This document shows, piece after piece, positions 33,916 to 46,356 of a stretch of DNA of 64,000 nucleotides. Both the position numbers and the translations under genes were made by a program. Where the stretch lies: positions 243,025 through 307,024 of the forward strand of contig JAMYWO010000014.1 of assembly GCA_024220525.1 (NCBI GenBank). The letters run 5' to 3'. This DNA is from Cochliopodium minus (taxonomy: Eukaryota > Discosea > Himatismenida > Cochliopodiidae). The notes beneath the pieces were generated by a model, which was given only the letters and a program-made list of their open reading frames with translations, did not search any database and had not been told where the DNA came from. Positions within the stretch are counted from its first letter, which is position 1, and every line of letters starts with the position of its first letter.

Positions 33916-36900
33916 TTCAATTTCTTCCGTCAACATCCTGCTCACAACTTGGTAAATAAAATTTTATTTAAGACAATTTTAATCATCAATTTTATAATGA
34001 AAATTTCTAATATTTATTTTTTTTCTAAAAATATTTTTATTTTTTTGTTTCAAATTTTTTATATTTTATTTTTCATTTTTTATTTTTCATTTTTTATTTT
34101 TTATTTTTTATTATTTATTTTTTATTTTCTATTTTTTATTTCAAATTTTATATTTTTTATTTTTTATTTTTTATTTTTTATTTTTTATTTTATTTCAAAT
34201 TTTTTTATTTCATTTTCATTTAACTTCTTTTATTATTAAAATTAACTTTTAATTCATTTTCCATTTTCATTTAAAAGTTTTAAAGTTTTTAATTTTTAAT
34301 TAATTTTTTTTTTATTTTAATTTAATTTTTATTCAATTCTATTATTATATTTTAATTCTTTTATTTTTTATTTTTATTTTTAAAAGTAATTTCCCGGATG
34401 TGATGACGCCATTCTACCAAGTTTCATGGTGGAGTTTCCTCTTCTTCATCTCCTTCTTCGCCTTCGGATACTACCTTTTCCATCCCATCGTATTGGCAGT
34501 CACCTACCAGTCCTACAAACTCAACATGAAGACTCAGAAAACTCGTAGGGAGACTCGTCGAATTGAATATTTGACTCGTGCTTTCAAACTTCTTGACCCT
34601 GGTGATACTGGTGAACTCAAATTGGGAACTTTTTCTTTGGGTAAATTATTTTTCGAATTTAATTTTAAATTCAACTTTTTTATTTCATTTTATTTTTTCA
34701 TTTTCCTCCTCTTGATTTTTTTGTTTTTTAAATGATTTTTAATTTAAATTAATTTTCCAATTCATTTTTCTTGATTTTTTTGATATTTTTAAACTTACAA
34801 TTTAATTTGTTAAATTTAATTTGTTTCATTTTTTAGATTTTAATTTTATGTTTGTTTTTTCATTTCATTTGGGTTCTTTATTTTTTTAATTTGGTTTTAA
34901 CTTAGTTTACATTTTTTCTTTTTAGAATTTTTTTGAATATTTTATCATTTTTTTTTAATTATTATTTTTTTAATATGATTTTTTTTTTTATCAAAAAATA
35001 GTTCTTGACGAATTGGCAACATACTCAGACTTACCAAAAATCAAAACTAAAAATTACAAATATTTCTTCACCTACACGGCTAACCAAAAGTCCGCCATCT
35101 CTTTAAACAATTTTCTGGAATTTCCCCGCCATTTGTCCAAAAAGTTTTTCTCCAAAAGAGATCCCGTCACACATTCTCTCTTTCCCACGTTTTTTAATTC
35201 TAATGCTGGAAAGATCTTCATCAAACTTTTCACCAATCCTATTTTTGAGTAAATTTTTTTTATTTAAATTTGTTTTATTTAAAACATTTTTTTTTGTTTA
35301 TTTCAATTTATTTTTTTTCGAGTAAAACATTTTTTTGTTTATTTTTTTATTTATTTCGCTTGATTTTATTTTTATATGATATTTGTTTTAATTCATTTTT
35401 TTATTTTAAAATTTAAATTTTTACATTTATTTTCAATTAATTTTTATTTGATATTTTTCGAGTTTTTATTCAATTTTTTATTTAATTCTATTTAATTTTG
35501 TTTTTTGTATCAATTAATTTATTTTATTTATTTTTTTTTTAAAAAAAAATCAGTACTTTGTATCACTCACTTTTGTTGGTAAACTTTGCATTGGTGCTTT
35601 ACGAAACATATTTATTGTTGAACGGAAAGAGTTCCTCATACGCGGTGGAATGTATCGAACTCACTCTTTCTTTCATTTACGCTGTTGGAATCCTTTTAAA
35701 GGCCTTTGCCTTTGGTTTCAAAATTTACTTAAGATCCTTTCTCGCGTAAAAAAAAATGAATAAAATTAAAATTTTTCTTAATTAAAATTTTATTAATTTA
35801 AAATTAAAAGAAAACTAAAGAAAAATAAATAATAAATATTGATTTATTTATATTCCAATTAAAATTAAAACAAAACAAAATAAAAAATAAAAATAAATAA
35901 ATAAAATAAAATTATTTAAAATATTCCAAAGATTATTTCAATCAACAATAAAAATTTTCAAATTAAAAATTTTATTAATAAAAACCAACCGAAAAATTTA
36001 AAATAAAAATTCAATTAAAAAAATTAATTTTTTTTTTTAGAAAATTAGAGGCATTGATAGTGATCGCAAACATAGTGGCACAACTTGTATTCATAGACAG
36101 CATTCACAACAGAATAGGGGTGGAGGAATACAAGACGTTGATCGTCTTGCGTATTTTACGTCTCACCAAAATCATCACCATCATTCCCATCTATCGTATG
36201 TTGTTTGAGGTTCTTGCTGGTTTCAGTTTGTATTTTGGAAGTATTTTGACCAATTTGGTCGCTGTATATTTTTTCTTCACTTATGTTGGTAAAGAAATAA
36301 TTTTTTTTATTTTTTATTTTTTATTTTTTATTTTTTATTTTTTATTTCAAATTTTTTATTTCAAATTATTATTTCAAATTTTTTATTTTTTATTTCAAAT
36401 TTTTTATTTTTTATTTCAAATTTTTTATTTTCTCGTTTTTATTTTTTAATTTAATTATTTTTTATTTTATATTTTTTATTTTTATTATTTTCTTCTTATT
36501 TTAATAATTTGATTTTATTATTTATTTTATAATAGGGATAATGAGTTTTGGAGGACTTCTTTACATAAACAACTCTGATTTGACAGGAAGTGTCTACGGG
36601 GCATCAAATTATTACTACTTTAATTTCAACGATTTTCCATCAGGCCTCTTTGTCAATTTTAACTTGCAAATCACGAATAACTGGAACAACATGTTCGAAG
36701 GGCTCGAGAGGGTCAGTTCTACTTCTGCAAGGTTGTACTTTAACATCTTTTGGACTTGTTCTGTTATTATTGTCACAAACGTATTTGTTGCTGCTTTGAT
36801 TGAAGTAAAATTTAATTTTTTGTTTCTAATTTTTAATTTTAGTTTTAATTATTATTTTTTAATTTTTTCATTTTTTATTTTAAAGGGTCTGCTACCTAGA

Positions 36901-37074
36901 TGGGAAAACTTGAGAAATTACACAATAAAACAACAAAAAAAGAAAGAAGAAGATGAAGAATCTGGCGAAGATGATGACAGTTCCTCTTCTATTGACATCA
37001 ATGAAGACTTGGATTTTAAAAAAGATATTACTTTCGGAAGTAATTTGGAGTATAACTTGGATTATGATGATTGA
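33916..37074 (+). CDS. Two-pore-domain cation channel (TPC), N-terminal part missing
   Basis: Voltage-gated endolysosomal or vacuolar cation channel with two six-helix domains. The visible part begins inside the pore of domain I: NFPDVMTPFYQVSWWSFLFF matches the TPC filter NNPDVMxPAY. Next comes a cytosolic linker with an EF-hand-like loop (AFKLLDPGDTGELKLGTFSL). Domain II follows, with S1 LYHSLLLVNFALVLYETYLL, an S4 LIVLRILRLTKIITIIPIYR with spaced Arg/Lys, pore II FNDFPSGLFVNFNLQITNNW and S6 RLYFNIFWTCSVIIVTNVFV. The acidic C-terminal tail ends EYNLDYDD. Domain I S1-S5 is missing because of the mis-join at 33915. Exon joins keep frame. It converges on the Sel1 gene, 47 bp from that gene's stop. 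Confidence 0.83.
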
Positions 37075-37121
37075 AAAATAAATTTTGAAAAAAAAAATAT
37101 TTTTTGAATTTTTTTAATTTT

Positions 37122-38658
37122 TTAATCATCTTCATCTTCTTCTTCGTCTTCATCTTCTAACATATCAAGATCATTTGGTTCATATCCTTCCAACCTGTAA
37201 AAATCTCTCAAAATTCTTTTTGCTAGTTCTTGTCCTTTTTCTGCTGCTTCTTTAAATAAAGTTATGGTAGTGTATTTGTCATATGAAGGATCAATTTCAT
37301 AATCTTTAATTTGCAAATAACCAACTTTAAGAAGAGAATAACCTTTAAAGAAAGAAAAATAAAAAAAATATAAAAAAAAAAATGATAAATTTTACCATCA
37401 GTTTCGAATTGACCAATCTGTAAATATATACAAATAGATTTATCTTTATCGTTTTCTTCATACAATTTAGCAAGTTCATAAGAAGAATCCAAGTCATTTG
37501 CCTCGTATCCTTTCGTGAAACTGTCAATGGCACTTTGTATATTATTTTGAGAAAGATAAAGTTTTCCTAAACCAGCATAACCTCCCAAATTTCCCTTTTA
37601 AAATTGTTTTTATTTTTTATATTTAATTTTTTATTATAATTTAATACCATTTCAATTCCTTTTAAAAAATATTCTTTTGCTTTTTCTTCATCTTTTTTAA
37701 TACCTATTCCATTTAAATAAAATAATCCAAGTCTAGTCAAAGCATCGGGATCTAGAAATGAGAAAATAAAAAAAATTAATTGGATGAAAAAAAAAAAACA
37801 ATATTTTTTTCTCACAATTTTTTTCGGCAGATCTTTCCCTGTTAAATTGAAATAAATTAAATTTTTTTATTTTTATTTTTATTTATTTGTTACACCAAAT
37901 CTCTTGCATAGTTTAAATCTACTTTCACATTTTCTGTACCAAATTGATAAGCAAGCGAAAGCTAAAAAAAAAAAAAAAGTGAAAGAATTTTTAAAAGAAA
38001 AAATAACAATACATAAAAAAAAGTCTTTTACATTGTATAACGCAACAGAATGACCCAATTCTGCAGATTTTTTGAAATATTCGAATGCTAAAAGTGCATC
38101 CTGCTTCACACCATCACCATCTAAAAAAAAAAAAAAAAAATTTTATAGAGAATAAAAAAAAAAGAAAAAAAAAATACCTTCATATAAAATTCCGATATTA
38201 TTTAAAGCAGATCTGAAATTTTTCTTTTCACTTATTCTGTAATATTTCAGAGCAGTGTCTGTGTTTTTCTCAACATGATAGCCAAAATCATACATTCTCT
38301 TTTTTAAAAAAATAATAAAAATAAAAATAATTTAAAATAATTCAAAAGTAATTTAAAAATAAAAAATAAAAAATATTCTTTATTACTCCCAAAAAAAAAG
38401 AACAAGTTTCATCTAATGGGTCTAAATTGAATCCCATTTGAAAATAGTGATGTGCTTTTTTGTGATTCTCTTGTTTCACTCCGATTTTCTCCAAATAACA
38501 ACCTTTAGATTTTAATATGATTTTTTTAAAATTTTTTGTTTTTTTTGAACAAAAAATTTACACCTAAATTTAATAAAAAAAAAATTGAATAAAAAAATAA
38601 AAAAAAATTTGAATAAAAATAATTTTTTTTTACCCAACAAATGAACATAATAATGCAT
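37122..38658 (-). CDS. Sel1-like repeat protein
   Basis: Tandem alpha/alpha repeats of the Sel1/TPR type, used as protein-protein scaffolds. A short first exon MHYYVHLLG (ATG 38658) is followed by exons with AHHYFQMGFNLDPLDETCSF, ALKYYRISEKKNFRSALNNI, LLAFEYFKKSAELGHSVALY, LTRLGLFYLNGIGIKKDEEK and YAGLGKLYLSQNNIQSAIDS. This shows the A-x-x-x-x-G/L-x-x-x-Y-x-x-G pattern with roughly 36-residue spacing. The C-terminus is strongly acidic (EDEDEEEDEDD). There is no signal peptide, so it is unlike secretory-pathway Sel1L and is probably cytosolic or nuclear. Seven or more short introns, T-rich on the sense strand. Confidence 0.68.
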
Positions 38659-38715
38659 CCTCTTTTAATCAAATTTTTTTTGAATTAAATTATTTTTATA
38701 TAATTTAATGTTAAT

Positions 38716-39176
38716 TTAATTTTTAAAACCTTTATTTCCTTTGATGGAACTCTTTACAGACTTTAAAAAAGATCTTACTGAAAAATTGTTAACTTTTGAT
38801 CTGTTGGGCCATATTTTGAGGAAGATAGAGGATAGTTGGCAATTCTCCTTTTTCATTCTTTCATTTGCAATATTCAAAACGTGATCCATCAACTCTTTCA
38901 TGCCTAAAATTTTTACAAATAATGTATTTCACTGAAATAAAAATTTTTTGAACTTAAATATATATTTTTTTGAAATATGTTTTATATTTTCACTATAAAC
39001 TTAAAAGAGAAGAGATATTTACAGTTTTTATGCATTATATTCGATATTTTCAATATTGAGTGATATATATTTGAGAGAGATCTTTCCACATTTGAGCTTG
39101 ATTCTGATTTTTTGGTTATCTCATTCAACAAATTGTTTATTTCCAATGAATCTTTATTTTCATCGATGGTATCCAT
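38716..39176 (-). CDS. Small two-exon hypothetical protein
   Basis: Exon 1 begins MDTIDENKDSLEINNLLNEI at 39176 and ends at T|GTAAAT; exon 2 begins T|GC ATG AAA GAG after TTTTAG. Together they code about 113 residues ending SSIKGNKGFKN. It is hydrophilic with two likely helices and a basic C-terminus (RSFLKSVKSSIKG). No family recognised. It is tightly packed, 57 bp upstream of the Sel1-repeat gene. Confidence 0.48.
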
Positions 39177-39485
39177 CCTCTAAATTGAGCCTCCCCTTTT
39201 ATTTTTTATTTTATTTATATTTTTTTCATATTTCTTGGAGGCAATGAATTTTGAAGTTATTATCTTTATTGAGTAAGGTTATTATGTGTCTTAATTTTAT
39301 TTTGGATCAAAAAACAAAGGAATGTAAGTGAGGATAACTTAAAATGAAAATTTTTTTTACAATTATGAGAAAATATATTCGTAAAAGAAATTTAAAATAT
39401 GAATCAAAGTGAATTTTCAAGATTTAATAGAAGAAGCTTTAAATAAAATAATTTTGTGTAAAAATATTAATTAGAAAAAAATAAT
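39177..39485. other. Intergenic spacer
   Basis: AT-rich, between the 3' end of VWA8 and the start of the small gene on the same strand. No coding or RNA feature is visible. Confidence 0.45.
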
Positions 39486-42400
39486 TTAGAAATCCCTCAA
39501 CATCTGATCTGTGAAAATCTGTTTTATGATCAAGGGCAAGTTTTTGGTGTTCTCACAGATGTGAGATTTTCCTAGAGGAAGGATCTTTTGATATCTTCCG
39601 CTTCATTACCGCTCGATATGAAAATGATGGAGGTGTTCACTTTTCGTTTTTCTGCATAATTTCAGAAATCTTCTTGGAAGAGATATCATATCTATTTAAT
39701 TTTAAAATAAATTATTGAAATATTTAAAATAAATTAATAAATTTAATATTAAAATAGAAAATAAAACCTCTTTAAATTTGCATCTGATAAAACAAAGCAA
39801 AAATAATCATCTGCTTCTTTTTCAAAAAACCAAATCTATTCCCATATCTATAGCTCTAAAATAAAAATAAAAATAAAAATAAAAATAAAAATAAAATAAA
39901 AAATAAAAATAAAAATAAAATAAAAATAAAAAAATAAAAAATAAAAAATAAAAAATAAAAAATAAAAAAATAAAAATAAAAAAAATAAAAATAAAAAAAT
40001 AAAAAAATAAAATAAAAAAATAAAAATAAAAATAAAAAAATAAAAATAAAATAAAAAAATAAAAATAAAAATAAAAATAAAAATAAAAATAAAAATAAAA
40101 AAATAAAATAAATAAAATAAAAATAAAATAAAAATAAAAATAAAAAATATTTTTTACTCTAAAGTCTTGTCTCTCTGAAGAACAATACTCAGTATGTGCT
40201 TGAATTTTTTAAGGATTTGAAACTGTGAAGGAAATTTACTTTATAGTTATAAACTATTTATTTATTTTACAATTTCTTTCCGTCTTTGGGAGGTTTGTCG
40301 AATGGTACAAAAACAGATGAAGGGCTGTCTCCAGAATGACCTTGTTTAAAAAATAAAAAATTATTTGTAAAAAAAAATTGAAAATAAAAACTCTTTAAAA
40401 TAAATCTAAAATAAAATAAAAATAAAAAAAATTGAAAATAAAATATTAAATAAAAAAAATTTTTTTACGGCATATTCATATTTATCATTTTTTGAATTAA
40501 ACGAGTGAACAATCAACAAAAAATATTGACAAAGTCTATCCAATCTTCCATCCTCACTGTTGAACCTGTACATTGAAGCAGAAACATCGAAAACGAACAA
40601 AATTCTTTTTTTATTTTGTTGGAAGAAACTGCTTTTGTTTTCATCTTTGCCTCTTTTCTTGTAAACATTTTTCTCACCAAGAACATTCTCAACAAGCCTC
40701 ATTTCATCGATTTCTTCATTATAAAATAAAAAATAAAAAATAAAAAAGAATAAATAAAAAAAAAATGAAAAATTAAAAATAAAAAATAAAAAATAAAAAT
40801 AAAAATAAAAACTGTAAAAATAAAAAATAAAAAATAAAAAATAAAAAATAAAATAAATTTAAAAATAAAAACAGTAAAAAAAAATTAAAAAAATAAAATA
40901 AAAAATAAAAAATAAAAAATAAAAAATAAAAAATAAAAAATAAAAAATAAAAAATAAAAAATAAAAAATAAAAATAAAAATTTGAAATAAAAAATTTAAA
41001 ATAAAAAATAAAAATAAATGAAATAATAAAAATAAAAAAAAACAAAAACAAAAAATTATTTAAAAATGAAAATAAAAATAAAATATTTAATTTATATTTA
41101 ATTTATATTTTCTTCTACCTCCTTCATTTTTTCTTTTTAACCAAGTTCTTTCTTTTTCTTTACTTTCAACTCCATCTAAAACAAGTTTAAGCTGATTGAT
41201 TTGGGTTTCAACTTCCTTCAAGTAGTTCTCGTACAAAGATGCTTCAAAATTGGAAAGCTCAATTTCGGAGAGTTTCTTTTGGAGAGCCTGTTGTGCCATT
41301 TCTTTTTGCACTTTGAGAATTTCTTCGCTTATTTGTTCTTTTTCAGATTCTGAGATTTCTTCAATGGGCTTTCCTGTATCAACCCTTCTAATCCCCATTT
41401 TACCTCCAATTCCTTCTCCTATTCAAAATAAAAGAAAAGTTAAAAAATGAAAAAATAAAAAACAAAAATAAAATTTATAATAAAAAATAAAAATAAAAAA
41501 TATTAAAATGAAAAACAAAAAATGAAAAACAAAAAATTGAAAATTGAAAAATAAAAAATGAAAATTGAAAATAAAAAATTGAAAATTAAAAACTTAATAG
41601 TATAAAAGAATAAAAAATAAAAATAAATTAAATAAAAACAAAAAATGAAAAATTAAATAAAACTTCACCTTCATTCCCTTGACTTCCTTTTCCATTATTT
41701 CTTTTCTGTTTGTTTGGAATTGAAGAACCTCCTCCTTGTCCATCACCATCTCCCTCTCCGTCCATTTGTTGTTTATCATTCTCTGTAAATTGTTCTATGT
41801 TTCCACCCTCATATTCGGTAACCAAAGTCAACAATTTTTGGTTGTTTTGTCCAATAATTTGCCTCCACTCTTGAAGTTCTTTTTCCAAAGCAAGTGGATC
41901 TAATTGGAAATACGAAATCAACCCATCTTTTTGTAGAATGAAACAGTTTCCATTTTTATGTTCCTGAATTGAAATAATCAAGTTTGGTGATCCTTTGTGA
42001 ACTGGATTGGGCAATTTGATAACTCTTAAAGTTTCTAAATTTTAAATTTAAATCAATTAACATTTTAAATTTTTTTGTAAAAAATATTTTTTACTTCTCT
42101 CAAAGTGAACAATTTCCAGGTACAATTCTTGTTTGTTGCCTATTTCTCTTTTTCTTAGATGAACTATTTGGTTGGTTTTCCCAAGAAAAAAAGATTGCAA
42201 TGTTGCTTCCTCGGAAACCTTTTCTTCTTCACTCTTTCTAACACAAGTAAATATTTGGGTGCTTGTAGGAGAAAAATGAGTTAAATTGGAAAATGGATCA
42301 GAAACAAAATTAAACAAAGTTTCGTTTGAAGTAAGAACAGTTTGACCCAAATTATTGTTAAATAAAGAATGGATATTTCTTGGAACGTATGATCTATTAT

Positions 42401-45400
42401 TTTTGACTTGCCAAGAATCAGTGTCGTCTATTGCAATTACTTTCTTGAGAGAAAGGAGATTGAAGATCCCACCTGAAGAGTTATGCTCCAAGATCAAAGA
42501 AAATTTAGAAGAATCTTCTGTTTGTAAAATCCAAAAGTTTATGGATACAAAAAATAAAGATTTTATCTTTTGATCAAACTCTCTAGGGAATGTGATATCC
42601 AATATTGTAACTTGACAGTTTTTGTCCCCAAAGTCCATGATTAAAACTTGATTTCTAGACTGAGTATCTAGCACAACCAAGATGTCGAATTCAACAAGAT
42701 CTTCGTAAATGATGGAATAATCCAAGAAGTTGTTTTGTTTTTGTTTGTAGAGGTTGTTTTCAAAGAATATTTTTTCACTGAATGTATGAAACTTCTTGTC
42801 TTTTTGAGGAAAAGATATTGGTTGAAGAGAATTGTTGAAAGGATCCACCAGAATGATAATATCATACACAGGTACAAATATCACCATTTTTTTAGAAGTT
42901 GGAAGTTTTATCAACTGAGGATTGATAGAATTGGAGTAGAAATGAGGTATATGAGATTCAATGTCCACAACTTTGTATTCAAACAAATTTTCATTGTAGT
43001 AGTGCAATTCCATAGGATTGTGAGTCAAAACAAACAAATTGTCATCGATAAGAGACATACCCTTCACTCCTCCTTTATTAACTGAATTCCAAGAAAATTT
43101 GAGCTCTCCAAACTCTTTTATTCTCCATTCTGTTCTTCCTTTTATCTCAAAAGTGTTCTTCATTCTGAACTTCCAACAATCTTTGTTTTGGAGAAAAAAA
43201 TTTTCTTTCAAAACAGATCCCGAGAATTCATCTCCACTAAAAAGATTCCAAAACTGAGAAGAAAAAGGATTCATGAATTTGTATTCTTTTGCTATGGAAA
43301 TGGAAAAATCAATTGTTTTTTGAAAGGGGAAGCCATGTTGGTTAAATACTTTTGATAATTGTTCAATTAACTGCCTATCAAACACATCAAATGAAAAGAC
43401 ATTGTTCATTGCATCTATCACAGTGTCCTCTGGGTAGTTCTCCAAATGTTTTACAATGTTAACAAGTTCTCTTGTAGACAAAGGATAGTTCAAAACACCA
43501 TTGTTAACAAGTTCTCTCAAATCAGAAAATAAAATGGATAATCTTTGTTTTTAAAATGATTATTTCTTTACTTTTTTAAAATAAATTAAATTGTTTACCT
43601 TCTAATCAAGGTGTCTGATACATTTGGAGCATATTTTTTGAGGAGAATTGTTTCTGAAATAATATCAGGGGAATCTATGATGTGCTGAGAAAAGATGTCT
43701 CCAATTTCAGAGAAAAAATTGTTTCCAAGAAAAGGAAATCCTTTGATTTTTTAAAAAATAAAAAAATAAAGAATGTTTTTAATTTAAAAAAAAATAACCT
43801 GGCCTATTAGCAAGAAGAATTATTTGAAAATCAGGATGTATTTCAATAATAGAATCACTATGTTTGTCATTCTTTTTCAATTTCAATTTAAATTATTAAA
43901 GTATTAAAAGATTAATTTTTTTTTTTACTTTATTTCTTGGTAACAGTTTAGTTCCATTGGGTAGAATCATTTGTCTATCTTCAATTAGCCCCTTGAGAGA
44001 AGAAAGAGTTTCGGGAGGAGCTTTATCTGCTTCATCAATTATTAATACTCTTATTTTAAATATAAAAAAAATTAATATTTTATAAAATTTAAAATTATTA
44101 ACATTAATATTACCTCCCATGTTTTACAGCTAAAATGAAACAGATAAACAACCAAATTTGTTAAATTTGTTAAAAAAGTTAATGGGTTTACCCAATATCA
44201 AGGGAGAATCTTCCCAAACTATTTTCCCATTCACCAAACTTGGAGAAGCGACAATAGAAGAAACAGTAGTATCTCTGTGAAGTTGGATCTGTTTCAAAAA
44301 AAAAAAAAAAAAAAAAAAAATTTTTGGTTTTAAAATAAAAAATAATTATCAATAAAAAAAACAAATTGGTACGTAATGTCTTTCTTTTTCTAACATCTGT
44401 AATAGTTTGTCTATCAATTTGTTCTTCCCCACGCCTTGATTTCCAATCAAAAGAATATTTTCTTTCAAAAGAAAATCTTTCAAAATTTGTCTTAACATAA
44501 TATTGTGTTTGGGAATTTCAAAAAACAGAATGTTAGGAACTAGAGATTGGTTTTTTGGTTGATGGATGTTGGCACTGACATTTCCTATCGTCAAAATTCT
44601 TCCTTGTTTGTCTATTTTGATTTGATAATCTTGGTCTCTATCAACTGTTTGCAGAATGTTACACTCAACAATCATTTTATCAATTGTTTCTTTGATAAAA
44701 CTTGGAAGAAACTTTGAAACGTATGTACTATTTTATTTAAAAATAAAAATTAAATGAAGAAAAAAATTTAAAAAAGATAAAATTTTTAACCTGTGTATAC
44801 ATTCAAATAAATCCTCTTTTTAATAAAAATAAATTAATAATTTAAAAAAAAAAAAAAATTTTATTTTATTTTACCAGGATATTTCTCTATTCTCTTGCAA
44901 ATTCTAAGAAATTGTCTCAAAGAAAGAGGGAAAAGAGACTTTGAAGGAATATTTGACTGTTCAACACAAAAATCTCTCATTTTGTTTTGAAACAAGCACA
45001 TTTGGTTTAAAACTTTCAAATTTAAAAGAGGGAAAAGAGAAAGAGAAATTTCTTTTTTCTGAGAATCTGCAAAGGGGTTTAGATAATGAAATGAAAACAA
45101 AGATATTATCTCAGGTGAAAGCCAATTTTTCCTGTTTGAGTTCTTGATGGGAGGACAGCTGGTAGATAATACCCTGAAAGATTCTGATATTCTCAACAGT
45201 TTTTCTTTCTTCATGAATTCTTCTCCCTTTTTGTTTTTTATGAAATCATATTTGTCCCATTTCAACAACTTTGATCCGTCAAACAAAGAACCTAAATAAT
45301 AAATTTATTAATTTATAAAATATTTTTAAAAATATTTTTTTGATTTTTTAATCAAATTTAATTAATTTAATTTAATTTATCCAAATTTATTTTTTTACAT

Positions 45401-46323
45401 TCTCTGTCTTCCAACAATGTGTTCAAAACTGAAAGCACTTCTGTTCTCACTAAATCAATTCCTTCCAAAATCAATAATCCCCCATTCAATGCAGCATTTA
45501 TAATTGGTGTACGTTGCCTATTAAAAGTTTTTTATTTTGCTGAAATAAAGATAAAATAGCACGTACCAATCAGTATCTCCATTTGGTTTTGTGACTCTTC
45601 TCTGAAATAAATCTCTGTATTCAAAATTTTAAAAAATTTTTAAAAAAAAAAATTAAAAAAAAAAAGATTTTATAAAAAAAAATAAAACAAAATAAAAAAA
45701 AATAAAAAAAAATAAAAAAAAATAAAAAAAAATAAAAAAAAATAAAAAAAAATTTATTTTCGGATTCACCTTGAAGTCATGTCTTTGTAAAGGTGCAAAA
45801 TGTATAAGTCATTTTCATTGTATTGCAACAACTTTGAAAACATTTTGATGAAGAAAGATTTTCCCTCCCCTTTTTCACCTACCAAACAAACGTCAGCCCC
45901 AAGAATCATATCAACCAAAATATCGGAACAAAGTTGTTTATGCAAAGGAAAAATAAATAAATTCTCGTTTTTCTTTTGATACAGCTCAAAAAAATCCTCC
46001 AAAACAATTTTATCTTCAGGAATGAAAGAAGAATTCACCTCTATTGTATTCAATTTTTCTCCTATCTTAATTTCTGCTATAATTTTTTTAGAGGAGTCTT
46101 TTAAATTGTCCAACCACATAACTTCTATCTGATTCAACTTTTTTTCTGATTGTTTGTCCAACAAAGAAAGCTTTTCAAGTCCTGATTCTATGGTTTGTTG
46201 TTCGATTTCAGATGTAATAAGATGATAAGGATAAACTATTTTCAGTATTTCCCAAATAGAAAATGGAAATTTTTCATTCTCTATTTATAAATTTGATTAA
46301 TAAAAATAAAAAATAAAAATTTG

Positions 46324-46356
<33 letters not shown>

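Noticed and set aside
39857-40149. AAAAT repeat considered as a CRISPR-like or centromeric array
   Set aside because: No spacers and no fixed long unit; it is simple sequence within an intron, like many others here.
39486-40560. VWA8 3' end as a pseudogene
   Set aside because: Residue conservation persists between every frameshift with no in-frame stops other than those the shifts cause, and several shifts sit in short homopolymers; sequencing error is the simpler reading.
40773-41051. 92-codon Phe/Leu-rich minus-strand frame resembling a membrane protein
   Set aside because: It is translation of the ATTTTTT heptamer repeat in a VWA8 intron. Many similar FYFLFF-type frames (19690, 31976, 33949, 61741 and others) are rejected for the same reason.
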